From: Thermoflexus hugenholtzii JAD2
Lineage (GTDB): Bacteria > Chloroflexota > Anaerolineae > J036 > Brachytrichaceae
Direction of reading: 5' to 3'
DNA length: 49,495 nucleotides
Assembly: GCA_945877855.1 (NCBI GenBank)
Contig: CAMDWA010000010.1
Span: forward strand, 1 to 49,495
The position numbers were made by a program, and so were the translations under genes. Shown here piece by piece: positions 7,692 through 17,409 of the stretch. The notes beneath the pieces were generated by a model. That model was given only the letters and a program-made list of their open reading frames with translations. It ran no database searches and was not told the DNA's origin. The stretch's first letter is position 1, and each line of letters starts with the position of its first letter.

Positions 7692-8726
7692 CTAATGGTT
7701 TGCACGCGGGTCAAGCGCACTGCGCAGGCCATCACCAATGTAATTAAACGCAAGCGCACATAAAAAGACAGGAATACTGGGGATGAGTGGCAGCCAACCC
7801 ACCTTGAGCACATCGCTATTGGCCTGCGACAAAATATTGCCCAAAGTTGGGGTTGGCTCGGTAATGCCAACCCCAAGAAAACTAAGCGCGGTTTCGGTGC
7901 TAAGCGCACCCGCCAAGCCAAGACCAAAAGCCACAATTAAGGGCGGCATGGCATTGGGAACAACATGCTTAAGCATAATACGCCAAGGCGAGCCGCCCAA
8001 AGCACGGGTGGCTTCAATATAGTCACGCTCGCGCACGCTTAACACTTGCCCGCGCATCAAACGCGCTGCGCCCGTCCATCCCAACAATACCAGCACCAAA
8101 ATCGTGGCGGCCACGACCCGGGCATAGCGCTCTTCGAGCAATAACAAGGCCCCAATTGGGGCCGTAACAAAGCTGGGGAATGGAATAAGACGCGGATCGG
8201 CAATAACGATGGCGGAAAGGATGAGCAAAATGGGAAAATCGGGCAATAAGGCCACAATTTCGAGAAAACGACTGAGCACAGTATCGATTTTGCCGCGAAA
8301 ATAACCGGCTATGGTGCCAAACAACCCGCCAATCAGCAAACTCAGCACGGTGGTGCTAATGGCGACAAACAACGTCACGCGGGTTCCATAAAGCACCCGT
8401 GTAAACAAGTCGCGCCCTAGGCGATCGGTGCCGAAGATGTGAAACCGCCCGTCGGCTTGGTCAAAAGACAAGGGCAGTTGAAAAGTATTGCCGAGATTAA
8501 TCTCATCGCGCTCGAATGGCGACAAAAATGGCACCAACAGCGCAAGCAACAAGATGATAAAGATCACCCACAATGAGATCATGCCCATGCGATGTTTGCG
8601 AAAACGCGCCGCCACAAGCTGCCATTGGCTCATATTATTACGATTGGCGATTCTCAAATCCCCAGCTTTGGGTTTTGATTGAAGTGGCGAGGCCACTGGG
8701 GCTGGCTTGGTGTAGGTGTTTGCCAT
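7692..8726 (-). CDS. peptide-type ABC transporter permease (OppC/DppC family)
   Basis: A 344-residue inner-membrane permease. The N-terminus is cytoplasmic (about 50 residues), the first membrane segment is MISLWVIFIILLLALLVPFL, and the OppC-type N-terminal region contains FGTDRLGRDLFTRVLYGTR. Several membrane helices follow. The ATPase-contacting loop is EATRALGGSPWRIMLKHVVPNAMPPLI at about residues 240-266, an EAA-like motif. It is the last gene of a three-gene set, starting four bases after the OppB-like stop codon. No ATPase gene is present, so the ATPases must come from elsewhere. Confidence 0.92.
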   Translation of the reverse strand: MANTYTKPAPVASPLQSKPKAGDLRIANRNNMSQWQLVAARFRKHRMGMISLWVIFIILLLALLVPFLSPFERDEINLGNTFQLPLSFDQADGRFHIFGTDRLGRDLFTRVLYGTRVTLFVAISTTVLSLLIGGLFGTIAGYFRGKIDTVLSRFLEIVALLPDFPILLILSAIVIADPRLIPFPSFVTAPIGALLLLEERYARVVAATILVLVLLGWTGAARLMRGQVLSVRERDYIEATRALGGSPWRIMLKHVVPNAMPPLIVAFGLGLAGALSTETALSFLGVGITEPTPTLGNILSQANSDVLKVGWLPLIPSIPVFLCALAFNYIGDGLRSALDPRANH

Positions 8727-8730
8727 GATA

Positions 8731-9924
8731 CTAGCTTAGTCGAATACGTGGATCAACAATGGTGTATAAAATGTCGGCGAGCAACACAGCAATTAAGAAT
8801 AATACTGCGCCAATCCAAAAAATTGCCATCGATACGGGATAATCTGCGGCCAACAACGAGCCGAGAAATAAACGCCCCACCCCCGGCCAACTAAAAACAC
8901 TTTCGGTTACAACCGCCCCGCCAAACAAACCGGGAATAATACCGACAATAAGCGTAATAAATGGGATAAGGGCATTACGCAAGGCATGGCGCAGCACGAC
9001 AAGCCGCTCGGTTGCGCCTTTGCTGCGGGCGGTGCGCACATAGTCTTGGCGCAACACTTCAAGCATACTGGCGCGAATGAAACGACTCCAGCCAGCCAAA
9101 CTGACAAACATCAACACCCCAGCCGGCAAAATAATATGCCAAAGTCGGTCAAATGCACTACCAGCCACAATATTGCCAATCAGGGGCATGGTGCGGTCAG
9201 TCGGCGAAATATCGCCATCAAAAAATAAATAGGGCAAACCCCATTCTTTAAATGCCAAACCAAACAACAAAATAAACATGATGCCCCAAAACAAGGTGGG
9301 CAATGATGCACCTAAAAAGGTGATGTTGGTGGCAATGTAATCAAATTTTGAATCTTGTTTATAGGCAGAATAAATACCAATCGGAATTGCAAACAAAAGT
9401 GCCAAAAATGTAGCAAGCCCTTGCAATTGCAAGGTTGGCCCAACACGGCTGGCCAGCAAGAGACTAACGGGGCGCTCTTTTAGCATCACCCGCGACTTGC
9501 CAAAATCACCATTCAAAATACCGCGTGAGCTTTCTCGTCCGGTCAAGTTGCTTAAATAAACTGGGCGTATACAGTTGCTTTTGACGACAGTGCCGTCGGG
9601 GTAGACCAAATTGGCTTCGCCTTCGCGCAAACAGCCCACTTGGGTATTGGCAAAGAATACGTTACCGCCAATATTAATTGGGCCGGTGGGCCAACCGATG
9701 AGCCATCGGGAAAACCGCACCGGCAATGTTAAATCTAGCTCGTAGCTCTGTAATAATCGGTCAATATCCGCTTCGTTTAGTTGTTTATCGTTATCTTGTT
9801 GCTGTAACAGCAAAAAATCAAGCGGGCCGCCGGGCGCAATATATAACAAACCATACGTAATAAATGAAATCGTTAACAGCACCAATGCAGCATAAAACAA
9901 ACGGCGAATAAGAAAATTGACCAT
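8731..9924 (-). CDS. peptide-type ABC transporter permease (OppB/DppB family)
   Basis: A 397-residue inner-membrane permease, longer than the usual 310-340. The first helix (LFYAALVLLTISFITYGLLY) is followed by a periplasmic insert of about 90 extra residues holding two Cys (QVGCLREG and KSNCIRPV), which could form a disulfide. The normal core then follows with GPTLQLQG, the EAA-like loop TARSKGATERLVVLRHALRNALIP near residues 290-313, and the typical end (DILYTIVDPRIRL). It lies between the binding protein and the OppC-like permease; a heptamer palindrome fills the gap on its 5' side, 3 bases from the start codon. Confidence 0.92.
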   Translation of the reverse strand: MVNFLIRRLFYAALVLLTISFITYGLLYIAPGGPLDFLLLQQQDNDKQLNEADIDRLLQSYELDLTLPVRFSRWLIGWPTGPINIGGNVFFANTQVGCLREGEANLVYPDGTVVKSNCIRPVYLSNLTGRESSRGILNGDFGKSRVMLKERPVSLLLASRVGPTLQLQGLATFLALLFAIPIGIYSAYKQDSKFDYIATNITFLGASLPTLFWGIMFILLFGLAFKEWGLPYLFFDGDISPTDRTMPLIGNIVAGSAFDRLWHIILPAGVLMFVSLAGWSRFIRASMLEVLRQDYVRTARSKGATERLVVLRHALRNALIPFITLIVGIIPGLFGGAVVTESVFSWPGVGRLFLGSLLAADYPVSMAIFWIGAVLFLIAVLLADILYTIVDPRIRLS

Positions 9925-9926
9925 AG

Positions 9927-9998
9927 GAATTACGAATTACGAATTACGAATTACGAATTACGATCAATTCGTAATTTGTAATTCGTAATTCGTAATTA
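9927..9998. repeat. heptamer palindrome (GAATTAC)n
   Basis: Five direct GAATTAC words (9927-9961), a short centre, then four inverted GTAATTC-type words (9971-9998). It fills the gap between the binding-protein stop codon and the OppB-like start codon, so the operon transcript must carry a long hairpin exactly there. It could set the ratio of binding protein to permease, as intercistronic hairpins do elsewhere. Confidence 0.9.
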
Positions 9999-9999
9999 T

Positions 10000-11991
10000 T
10001 TATTTGACGTTCAAGTTAAAGTCGATGTGTTCCCAGGTGGCGCTGGCGAGGCTTTCGGCGGCAATCTTGCCTTCTTTGGCGGCTTTCAATACCACTTCGG
10101 CTTCTGAACCACCACCCAAAGTCTCTGACCCAACGATATCGACCGTGCCTTGCAACAAAGCAGCCACAGCGGCATTGGTATCACCAAAGAATTGGATGAT
10201 GATGCGCTTGAGTTTTGGCTTGTCGCCGGTGTAATTGGGGTTGACATCAAAGGTCATGCTCTTGCCTTTTTCCCACTTGCTCAAAATAAATGGGCCAGTA
10301 CCGAGCGGTGTTTCGGCAATTTCGGGCAAACTCTTAAAGTCTTTCGTGGCAACATCAGCCAATTTCTTGCCCTTATATGGGCCTTCGCTCTTAATTTCTT
10401 GATGGCTAGGATAAGACCCAAAACCAGCCAAATAATAGGTGGGCGGGGTATACCCCGGCACATACGTAATAATTTGGGTGGTGTCATCAACGGCCTCAAA
10501 CTTGGCGGTGCGGTCACAGGTGAAATAGCTCACCGCGCCGCTATCTTTGGCGCAAGTCACTTTATAGCCCAATTCAGCATCAGCCTTTTTCACAGGTTGA
10601 CCATCGCTCCACTTATCGGCTTTACCCTTTACCGTAATGGTGAGTTGTGGAATCTTTGAATCGGCTTTGAAATCGACCACCTCGAATTTGGCGTTTTTCA
10701 CTTGTTGAAGTTTCACTTCTGCGCCTTTTTCGTCCACCAATTTGCCGCCTTTCACGGTTACAAGGGTGCCGTTGGCATCAACCAATGTGTCACCCTCTTT
10801 CACGGTCACTTCGTTCAACTTCGCACCGCCGTTTTCGATGGTGGGGAATTTGTTGTCGGCGTAACCGACCGGTTGAAAGCCATAGTCATATTGAGTGACG
10901 CTATAACCCAACAACCGCCCAGCATTACGTTGCACAGCAAGGCTTGTCACCAAACCAGACATCGTGTCTGGCTCTTGGGTAAAGGCCAACACAGCAGTGT
11001 CTTTGCCCGGAATCTCCCATTTTTCTGACCCAACGGTATAGTATTCGGTGGTGTTAAATTTCACACCCTTCAAATTCTTGTTAAAACCGCCGGTCTCGGC
11101 ACGTTGAAACAAGGGCAGACTCGGCATATCCTTGGTAAATTCTTCTTGTGCAATTGAATATTGCTTCTTACGCTCGTCCAAGCTCAGCGTATTATTCCCA
11201 GCTTTGATCGCATTGCTGGCTTTTTCGTTACACCAGCCCATGGTATTTTGCCCAGCCGTCACCTTGGGTGGGCGAGGAATTTGATCACAAGCATACAATG
11301 TCACACCTGGTGGTTCAGGTTGCCCAACCCAGGCAAAACCAATCACATCAAAATCACGGTTGCGCAGGTTGCTGCTCAAGGCAACCGGGCTATAAAATGG
11401 CTGAATTTCAACGCCACAGGCTTCCATTTGGCGCGTCCACACGGTGCCCCATGTTTGGCGGAATTGGGCATTGGTGGTATAAAAACGCAAGGTCAATTGT
11501 TGACCTTTGTCATTTTTACGAAACTTATCTTTTTCGCCTTTCTTCCAGCCTGCTGCGTCTAACAATTCACCCGCTTTTTTCAAATCGAAGGGATATTGCA
11601 CCAAATTGGCATTGTCTTTGGCATAAAACGGCGAATCTTTGACAATAAAGGTATCCATTCGCAATTTGGCGCGATCGGCATCGGGCAGCGCAGGGAATGA
11701 AGCCTTGATCAAACTATCACGATCGGTGCAATAAGCCACAGCCTGCCGCACCTTGGTATCGCCCAAAATTGGGTGAACCGTGGTCCAATCTTCTTTAGGG
11801 ACAGCAGTCGCGGCAGGGGCAGCCGTGGCTTGTGGCGCAGCAGTGCCCGGCACAATCACCGTTTGAATGACTGGCGGCGCTTGCACAACCACCGTTTGCA
11901 CAACAGGTGTGCCTTGTGGGCCACACGCAGATAGGGTAATGGCAGTTGCGACCGCCAACCCAGCAATATGGGGGGATTTTGGGGTTTTCAT
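10000..11991 (-). CDS. peptide-binding lipoprotein (SBP family 5), apparently circularly permuted
   Basis: A 663-residue solute-binding lipoprotein. The lipobox is LSAC with Cys 23, then a Thr/Pro/Ala linker to about residue 66. Normal family 5 proteins have the GTGP block near residue 200 and the RVRQAIAYAIDR block near residue 300. Here the order is reversed: HPILGDTKVRQAVAYCTDRD is at 73-92, the usual C-lobe runs to about 330, then the usual N-terminal start (DTAVLAFTQEPDTM) appears at 331. GTGPFILSKWEKGKS is at 564-578, and the protein ends at WEHIDFNLNVK, the point that normally leads into the RQA block. An insert with repeated DTLVDANG/KLVDEKG-like text lies near 385-410. The start at 11991 has an AGGAG five bases ahead; an earlier in-frame ATG would bury the signal peptide. 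Confidence 0.85.
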   Translation of the reverse strand: MKTPKSPHIAGLAVATAITLSACGPQGTPVVQTVVVQAPPVIQTVIVPGTAAPQATAAPAATAVPKEDWTTVHPILGDTKVRQAVAYCTDRDSLIKASFPALPDADRAKLRMDTFIVKDSPFYAKDNANLVQYPFDLKKAGELLDAAGWKKGEKDKFRKNDKGQQLTLRFYTTNAQFRQTWGTVWTRQMEACGVEIQPFYSPVALSSNLRNRDFDVIGFAWVGQPEPPGVTLYACDQIPRPPKVTAGQNTMGWCNEKASNAIKAGNNTLSLDERKKQYSIAQEEFTKDMPSLPLFQRAETGGFNKNLKGVKFNTTEYYTVGSEKWEIPGKDTAVLAFTQEPDTMSGLVTSLAVQRNAGRLLGYSVTQYDYGFQPVGYADNKFPTIENGGAKLNEVTVKEGDTLVDANGTLVTVKGGKLVDEKGAEVKLQQVKNAKFEVVDFKADSKIPQLTITVKGKADKWSDGQPVKKADAELGYKVTCAKDSGAVSYFTCDRTAKFEAVDDTTQIITYVPGYTPPTYYLAGFGSYPSHQEIKSEGPYKGKKLADVATKDFKSLPEIAETPLGTGPFILSKWEKGKSMTFDVNPNYTGDKPKLKRIIIQFFGDTNAAVAALLQGTVDIVGSETLGGGSEAEVVLKAAKEGKIAAESLASATWEHIDFNLNVK

Positions 11992-12165
11992 ATTTTCTCC
12001 TTTGATGTTAATCATTGATAACATATACAAATATCATAAAACAACTAACTATTAATCCTTGTATTTTTTTTAACAATGACTATGCTGTAATTAGCAAAAA
12101 ATGAAATACGATTATATGAGATAAAACAAGCTCTATGCGAAAAGAAATTTAAAAATAGCAAATTT

Positions 12166-13008
12166 ATGACCACGCCACAAACACCTAGCCCATCATTTCA
12201 CGGAGCCAAACTCGATTTTAGTCGTGATATGAGTTATGCCAACTACCTTGATCTTAATGCGATTCTAAACGCCCAACACCCGATTAGCGACGCCCATGAT
12301 GAAGTTTTATTCATCATCCAACATCAAACCAGCGAATTGTGGATGAAATTGATGTTGCATGAGCTACAAGCCGCCCGCGTTTGCCTAAAACATGATGATC
12401 TACAACCGGCATTTAAGATGTCGGCACGGGTGTCACGCATTATGGAACAACTGTTACGTGCATGGGACGTGCTAGCGACCATGACCCCGAGCGAATATTC
12501 GACATTTCGGCATCATCTCGGCAATTCATCGGGGTTTCAGTCCTATCAATATCGCATCATCGAATTTGTATGTGGCAACAAAAATGCACTGATGCTACGC
12601 CCCCATTCGCATCACCCGCCTACAGTCGCGTTGCTCGAAAAAGAACTCAACACACCCTCCATTTACGACGAAACCCTGCGGCTTTTGGCGCGGCGCGGGT
12701 ATGAAATCGATGCGCATTTGCTCGAACGCGATTGGACACAGCCATACGAAGCAAATGATTCGGTGGAACGCGCATGGCTCGATATTTATCACAACCCCAA
12801 AGAGCATTGGGAGTTATATGAATGGGCCGAGGAATTGGTCGATTTAGAAGACACGTTCCGCCAATGGCGTTTCCGCCACGTCACCACCGTCGAACGCATC
12901 ATCGGTTTTAAACGTGGCACGGGTGGCACCTCAGGGGTCAATTACCTCAAAAAAATGCTCGATGTGGTGCTTTTTCCTGAGCTTTGGCACGCCCGAACAA
13001 ACATGTAA
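12166..13008 (+). CDS. kynA: tryptophan 2,3-dioxygenase
   Basis: A 280-residue heme enzyme that opens the indole ring of L-tryptophan with O2 to give N-formylkynurenine. Family hallmarks: [22 protein letters not shown], then [23 protein letters not shown] with the substrate-side His, [16 protein letters not shown], and the C-terminal [27 protein letters not shown]. The His of RFRHVTT is expected to be the heme ligand. The length is typical. It is divergent from the binding-protein gene across an AT-rich gap of 174 bases. No other kynurenine-pathway gene is in the window. A MITE-like element lies 9 bases after the stop codon. Confidence 0.97.
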   Translation: MTTPQTPSPSFHGAKLDFSRDMSYANYLDLNAILNAQHPISDAHDEVLFIIQHQTSELWMKLMLHELQAARVCLKHDDLQPAFKMSARVSRIMEQLLRAWDVLATMTPSEYSTFRHHLGNSSGFQSYQYRIIEFVCGNKNALMLRPHSHHPPTVALLEKELNTPSIYDETLRLLARRGYEIDAHLLERDWTQPYEANDSVERAWLDIYHNPKEHWELYEWAEELVDLEDTFRQWRFRHVTTVERIIGFKRGTGGTSGVNYLKKMLDVVLFPELWHARTNM

Positions 13009-13017
13009 ACATTTTGG

Positions 13018-13173
13018 CAATACCTTCGCCAATTTGCGGTTGCCTGCCCATGAACTTCACGGTCTAAACAAACAAATGCGTTAACACGCATTAAGCATGC
13101 GGCGAACGTGCTTTAGCGCGTTTGAAATTTTTAGCCCGTGAATTCATTCACGGGCGAGATAGCGAAGGTATTG
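13018..13173 (-). mobile_element. MITE-like element, copy B, complete with target duplication
   Basis: A 156-base non-coding element bounded by perfect 12-base inverted repeats (CAATACCTTCGC at 13018 and GCGAAGGTATTG ending at 13173). A 5-base direct repeat TTTGG occurs immediately outside both ends (13013-13017 and 13174-13178), consistent with a target-site duplication. The inside folds into several hairpins (GTGAATTCATTCAC, AATGCGTTAACACGCATT, GCGAACGTGC...). It matches copy A at 1129-1267 in inverse orientation. No transposase is nearby, so it would need one in trans. Confidence 0.75.
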
Positions 13174-13224
13174 TTTGGATTTTAGATTTTGGATTCTTCA
13201 ATCCAAAATCTAAAATCTAAAATA
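13174..13224. repeat. heptamer palindrome (AATCTAA)n
   Basis: Words TTTAGAT/TTTGGAT on one arm and AATCCAA/AATCTAA on the other. It lies directly against the MITE-like element and ends one base before the gyrA stop codon. Confidence 0.75.
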
Positions 13225-13225
13225 C

Positions 13226-16018
13226 TTAGGCTGTTGTTGTCGCTTGTTCAGAGGTCGTTACAGGCATCGCAGCTTCTACATCCACAATACGGGCCACGCT
13301 CGCTACCGTATCATTGCCGCGCAAGCTAATTACCCGTGAGCCGCGTGTAGCGCGGCCAGTCTTAGCCAAATCGGCCACTGCTGCCCGCAACGCCGTGCCA
13401 TTGGCGCTGATGACGGTAATTTGGTCAGTTTCTTGTAATACCCGTGCCGCTACCAACAAACCGGTCTGGTCTAATTCACCCGCCATTGTGCGCATGCCAC
13501 TACCGCCACGCCCTTTGGCTGTATATTCTCGCAAATCGGTGCATTTGCCATAACCTTTTTCGGTTACGGTAAACAAATATCCGTTGGGTTCAATCGCCTC
13601 CATACCAGCGATATAGTCGCCCTCATGCTTCATACGCATGGCACGCACCCCACCCGCCGAGCGGCCCATTAGGCGCACCAAATGCTCATTAAAACGCAAG
13701 GCCTGCCCCTGCGCCGTCACGATAATCAATTCGCCATTGCCTTCAGTCAGTCGGGCATAGGTCAACTCGTCGCCCTCGGCCAAGGTCATACAAATTAAAC
13801 CGCTGGCGCGAATATTGGCAAAAGCGCTCAAGTTAACGCGCTTAATTTTGCCCTTAATGGTGCACATGGCGATGGTGGGTCGCGCATGGGCGGCTTGGCG
13901 TTGCGTCGCTAATTCGCTCGATTCAGTCGCCTCTGTGCCTTCTTCGCCCTCGCCCTCATGCTCATCTACCACGGCCTCGCTGCCATTCTCGACGGCAACC
14001 TCATCCTCATCGTTCCACTCTGCCGCCGCAGCCATAATCGCACGCGGCACACGCAATGCCGATGTAATCCGTTCGCCCTCGCTCAATGCGATTAAATTCG
14101 TTAAAAAGGTGCCTTTGGCAGTTCGATCCCCTTCAGGAATTTGATAACTCTTGAGCGCGTAAACTTTGCCCTTGTTGCTAAAAAACAGCACGGTATCGTG
14201 GGTGCGCGCCGCCAGCAAGAACATCACTTCGTCTTCGCCTTTGGTCGACATGCCATTGGCCCCACGCCCACCCCGCCCTTGAGCGCGATACGCATCGGTC
14301 AGCGTTTGCTTAATATAGCCACGTTGTGTCAACGAAATCAAAACATTCTTATCGGGAATGAGTTCTTCGTCTTCAAAGCTTTCGCGTTCATCATGCGCGA
14401 TGCGCGTGCGGCGCTTATCTCCATATTTATCACGCAATCGTATCGTGTCATCTTTGATGACCTGCAATACCTTTTCTGGATGCCCCAACAAATCTTCAAA
14501 ATACAAGATTTGATTGCGTATTTCTAAATATTCATCTTCGATACGTTGGCGCTCAAGCGCGGCCAAACGCCGCAATTGCATATCGAGAATGGCTTGCGAC
14601 TGAATTTCGCTTAACGACAATCGCGACATCAACTCGCCTTTGGCGGCTTCGGCGCTGGCTGCCCCGCGAATAATACGAATGACCTCATCGAGATGCTGCA
14701 ATGCGATGCGCAACCCTTCGAGAATATGGGCGCGGGCCTTGGCCTTGCGCAATTCAAATTCGGTGCGGCGGCGAATGACCTCGCGGCGATGCTCGATAAA
14801 AATCACCAGCGCCCGCTTAAGGCTGAGCAAACGCGGTTGATTATCGACCAAAGCCAAACATTGCACCCCAAAGGTGGTTTGCAAAGCCGTAAATTTATAC
14901 AAACGGTTTAACACGCGATGGGGTTGAGCGTTGCGCTTCAACTCAATCACCACCCGCATCCCATTGCGATCGCTCTCATCCCGCAAATCGCTAATTTCAG
15001 AAATGCGTTCATCACGCACCAATTCGGCAATACGCTCGACCAACAAGGCTTTGTTTACCTGATATGGCAACTCGGTAATGATGATTTGCGAACGGTCGCT
15101 ACGCGATCCCTTCATATCTTCAATAGTCGCAACACCGCGCATCACAATCCGCCCGCGTCCGGTTCCATAGGCCTGCTGAATCCCTTCGCGCCCAATGACA
15201 ATACCGCCTGTCGGAAAATCTGGCCCAGTCACAATTTGGGTCAAGTCCTCAACCGTCACATCAATTTCGGGCAAGGGGGCTTCTTTGTGCAGCGGAACCA
15301 GTTGCAGACTTTGTGCTTCCAAATATTTATCAATGAGGTAAATCACCGCGTTGCACAATTCGGTTAAATTATGCGGCGGAATGTTGGTTGCCATACCGAC
15401 AGCGATACCCGATGCGCCATTGAGCAACAAATTGGGCAAAGCCGATGGGATTACTTTGGGTTCTTGGGTCGTGCCGTCGTAGTTATCTTGCCAATCGACC
15501 GTATCTTTGTCAAGATCGGCCATCAATTCTTCGGCAATACGCGACATCCGCACTTCGGTATAACGCATAGCGGCGGGTGGATCGCCATCGACACTGCCAA
15601 AGTTACCTTGACCATCGACCAATGGATAGCGCAATGAAAAATCTTGCGCCAAACGCACCATTGCGTCATAAACAGAGCCATCACCATGTGGATGGTATTT
15701 GCCCAACACATCACCCACCACACGGGCAGATTTGCGGTAAGGCGCACTAGCGCGTGCGCCGGTGCTATCCATCACATATAAAATGCGGCGTTGAACCGGC
15801 TTTAAGCCATCCCGCGAATCGGGCAACGCACGCGCAACAATAACGCTCATGGCATAATCAAGATAAGCATTGCGCATTTCGCGGTCAATGTCAATATTCC
15901 GAATTAAGCCAAAAGCTGGGTTTAAATTAGGTTCGATGATGGGGCTATCGTTGAGGGGCGGAACCCCATTCTGACTAGCGGCATCGTGCATTTGATCGGG
16001 TTGTTCAGCGTCACTCAC
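13226..16018 (-). CDS. gyrA: DNA gyrase subunit A
   Basis: A 930-residue type II topoisomerase subunit that breaks and rejoins DNA during negative supercoiling. The breakage-reunion domain shows [40 protein letters not shown] and the active-site Tyr in [12 protein letters not shown]. The GyrA-box-like QGRGGRG is near residue 580, supporting gyrase rather than topoisomerase IV. The position matching E. coli Ser83 is Gly and the next is Ser. An acidic low-complexity insert ([24 protein letters not shown]) of about 50 residues interrupts the C-terminal beta-pinwheel near residues 655-705. The N-terminus is extended by about 35 residues. The start used is the GTG at 16018, with GGAG about 10 bases before; an ATG at 15991 is an alternative. 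Confidence 0.96.
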   Translation of the reverse strand: MSDAEQPDQMHDAASQNGVPPLNDSPIIEPNLNPAFGLIRNIDIDREMRNAYLDYAMSVIVARALPDSRDGLKPVQRRILYVMDSTGARASAPYRKSARVVGDVLGKYHPHGDGSVYDAMVRLAQDFSLRYPLVDGQGNFGSVDGDPPAAMRYTEVRMSRIAEELMADLDKDTVDWQDNYDGTTQEPKVIPSALPNLLLNGASGIAVGMATNIPPHNLTELCNAVIYLIDKYLEAQSLQLVPLHKEAPLPEIDVTVEDLTQIVTGPDFPTGGIVIGREGIQQAYGTGRGRIVMRGVATIEDMKGSRSDRSQIIITELPYQVNKALLVERIAELVRDERISEISDLRDESDRNGMRVVIELKRNAQPHRVLNRLYKFTALQTTFGVQCLALVDNQPRLLSLKRALVIFIEHRREVIRRRTEFELRKAKARAHILEGLRIALQHLDEVIRIIRGAASAEAAKGELMSRLSLSEIQSQAILDMQLRRLAALERQRIEDEYLEIRNQILYFEDLLGHPEKVLQVIKDDTIRLRDKYGDKRRTRIAHDERESFEDEELIPDKNVLISLTQRGYIKQTLTDAYRAQGRGGRGANGMSTKGEDEVMFLLAARTHDTVLFFSNKGKVYALKSYQIPEGDRTAKGTFLTNLIALSEGERITSALRVPRAIMAAAAEWNDEDEVAVENGSEAVVDEHEGEGEEGTEATESSELATQRQAAHARPTIAMCTIKGKIKRVNLSAFANIRASGLICMTLAEGDELTYARLTEGNGELIIVTAQGQALRFNEHLVRLMGRSAGGVRAMRMKHEGDYIAGMEAIEPNGYLFTVTEKGYGKCTDLREYTAKGRGGSGMRTMAGELDQTGLLVAARVLQETDQITVISANGTALRAAVADLAKTGRATRGSRVISLRGNDTVASVARIVDVEAAMPVTTSEQATTTA

Positions 16019-16115
16019 AGGGGTAAAACTCCGAATTTTTCAAGACCCCTAATTATACCCTTTTCTAATTGGTTATGTTTCGTTTTTAACGCAATATTTT
16101 CTCAATAAACAGTGC

Positions 16116-16324
16116 TCAACTGGAATTTATGGGGTTGATTTTTTTAATTCTAGGGTAATCCTAAAATCCAATGGGTCACCCCGACGCCCTTCGACAAGCT
16201 CAGGGTAAACTGCGAGGGGTCTTTGCGGTAAATCAGCACGATGATTAAGTTTACGCAAAGATTCCTCGCTTCGCGTCGGAATGACCCATCAAACTGATTT
16301 GTCAACCCCTTGAATTCCAGTTGA
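16116..16324. repeat. nested palindromic element R2
   Basis: Outer arms of 23 bases (16116-16138 and 16302-16324, about 20 matches, reading TCAACTGGAATT...GGGGTTGA) enclose an inner palindrome. That runs from GGGTCACCCCGACGC at about 16173 to GCGTCGGAATGACCC, with the second block GCAAAGATTCCTCGCTTCGC. The inner left arm is interrupted by about 24 bases containing CCTTCGACAAGCTCAGGG, a repeat seen in many bacterial genomes. The whole gap 16019-16420 between gyrA and the formamidase-family gene holds no credible gene. Confidence 0.7.
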
Positions 16325-16420
16325 ACCAATAAATTTTCCTAAATCACTATAGGATCTTTGTGGCAACGCCAATGCTTCAGCAGATTCAATCGCCCCCTAA
16401 AATCTGTCATAATCACTATC

Positions 16421-17341
16421 ATGATTCACACTTTCAAACCCTCCCGTTATTACAATACTATTGGATGGCACGAACCCGCTTTGATCATTCATGATGGGGA
16501 TACCGTCATCACAAGCTGCGTCTGCGCGGCAGGCATGGATGAGCATGAAAAGACCATCACCCAGCGCCCCAACCCAATGAGCGGCCCGTTTTATATCGAG
16601 GAGGCACAGCCCGGCGATACGCTGGCCGTAACCTTTGACCGCATTACGCCCAACCGCCCCTTTGGCTGGACGCGCAATGTATTGGCGCAAAATGTGGTAG
16701 ACCCCGATTATGTGCATGGATTACCCGATCGCACCGCTGGGGTTGGGCGTTGGCGGGCCGATGTGACGGCTGGCACAGCCACCTTAGTCTCGCCAGAAAC
16801 CAAATTGGGCAACTTAAGTTTGCCACTAAACCCGATGGTGGGCTGCTTTGGGGTTGCGCCAGCACTGGGTCAGGCCATTTCAACCGCGACCTCGGCAGAG
16901 CACGGCGGCAATATGGATTACAACGGGTTTGTGGCTGGGGTGACAGTTTATTTTGCGGTGAATGCGCCCGGGGCATTGTTTCATTTGGGCGATGCCCACG
17001 CGGTGCAGGGTGATGGCGAAATTTCAGGCACCGGGATTGAAATTTCATCCGAAATTCAATTCACCGTGCGAATATTGAAAGGCGCACGCAATATTTGGCC
17101 ATGTGGCGAAAACGCCGACTACATTTTCACTTGCGGCAACGCGCGCCCACTCGATCAAGCGCTGCAACACGCCACCACCGAAATGAGCCGTTGGCTGATG
17201 GCTGACTATGGCTTAGATGGGGTTGCCGTGGGGCTGTTGATGGGGCAGGCGGTGAAATATGAGATCGGCAATGTCTTCGACCCGGCTTATACGGTTGTGT
17301 GCAAAATGCCAAAGAAGATTTTGGCACAATTCGCGCACTAA
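16421..17341 (+). CDS. acetamidase/formamidase family protein
   Basis: A 306-residue protein of the FmdA/AmdA family, which hydrolyses formamide or short amides to ammonia and the acid. Family blocks: the metal-site region GGNMDYNGFVAGVTVYFAVNAPGALFHLGDAHAVQGDGE (about residues 170-208), with the typical HLGDxHAxQGDGE, and the early DTVxTSC-like segment. The ATG at 16421 begins the family N-terminus; an in-frame upstream start at 16358 would add 21 unsupported residues. A CATAAT box 9 bases before the ATG suggests a leaderless or very short-leader transcript. The gene is monocistronic, followed by the R3 palindrome. Confidence 0.88.
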   Translation: MIHTFKPSRYYNTIGWHEPALIIHDGDTVITSCVCAAGMDEHEKTITQRPNPMSGPFYIEEAQPGDTLAVTFDRITPNRPFGWTRNVLAQNVVDPDYVHGLPDRTAGVGRWRADVTAGTATLVSPETKLGNLSLPLNPMVGCFGVAPALGQAISTATSAEHGGNMDYNGFVAGVTVYFAVNAPGALFHLGDAHAVQGDGEISGTGIEISSEIQFTVRILKGARNIWPCGENADYIFTCGNARPLDQALQHATTEMSRWLMADYGLDGVAVGLLMGQAVKYEIGNVFDPAYTVVCKMPKKILAQFAH

Positions 17342-17409
17342 GGCCATGCAAGAAAAATAAATTTCCGATTTTCCGCCTTTTCTGTAAGCGGCAAGATGAT
17401 AGTGGAACC

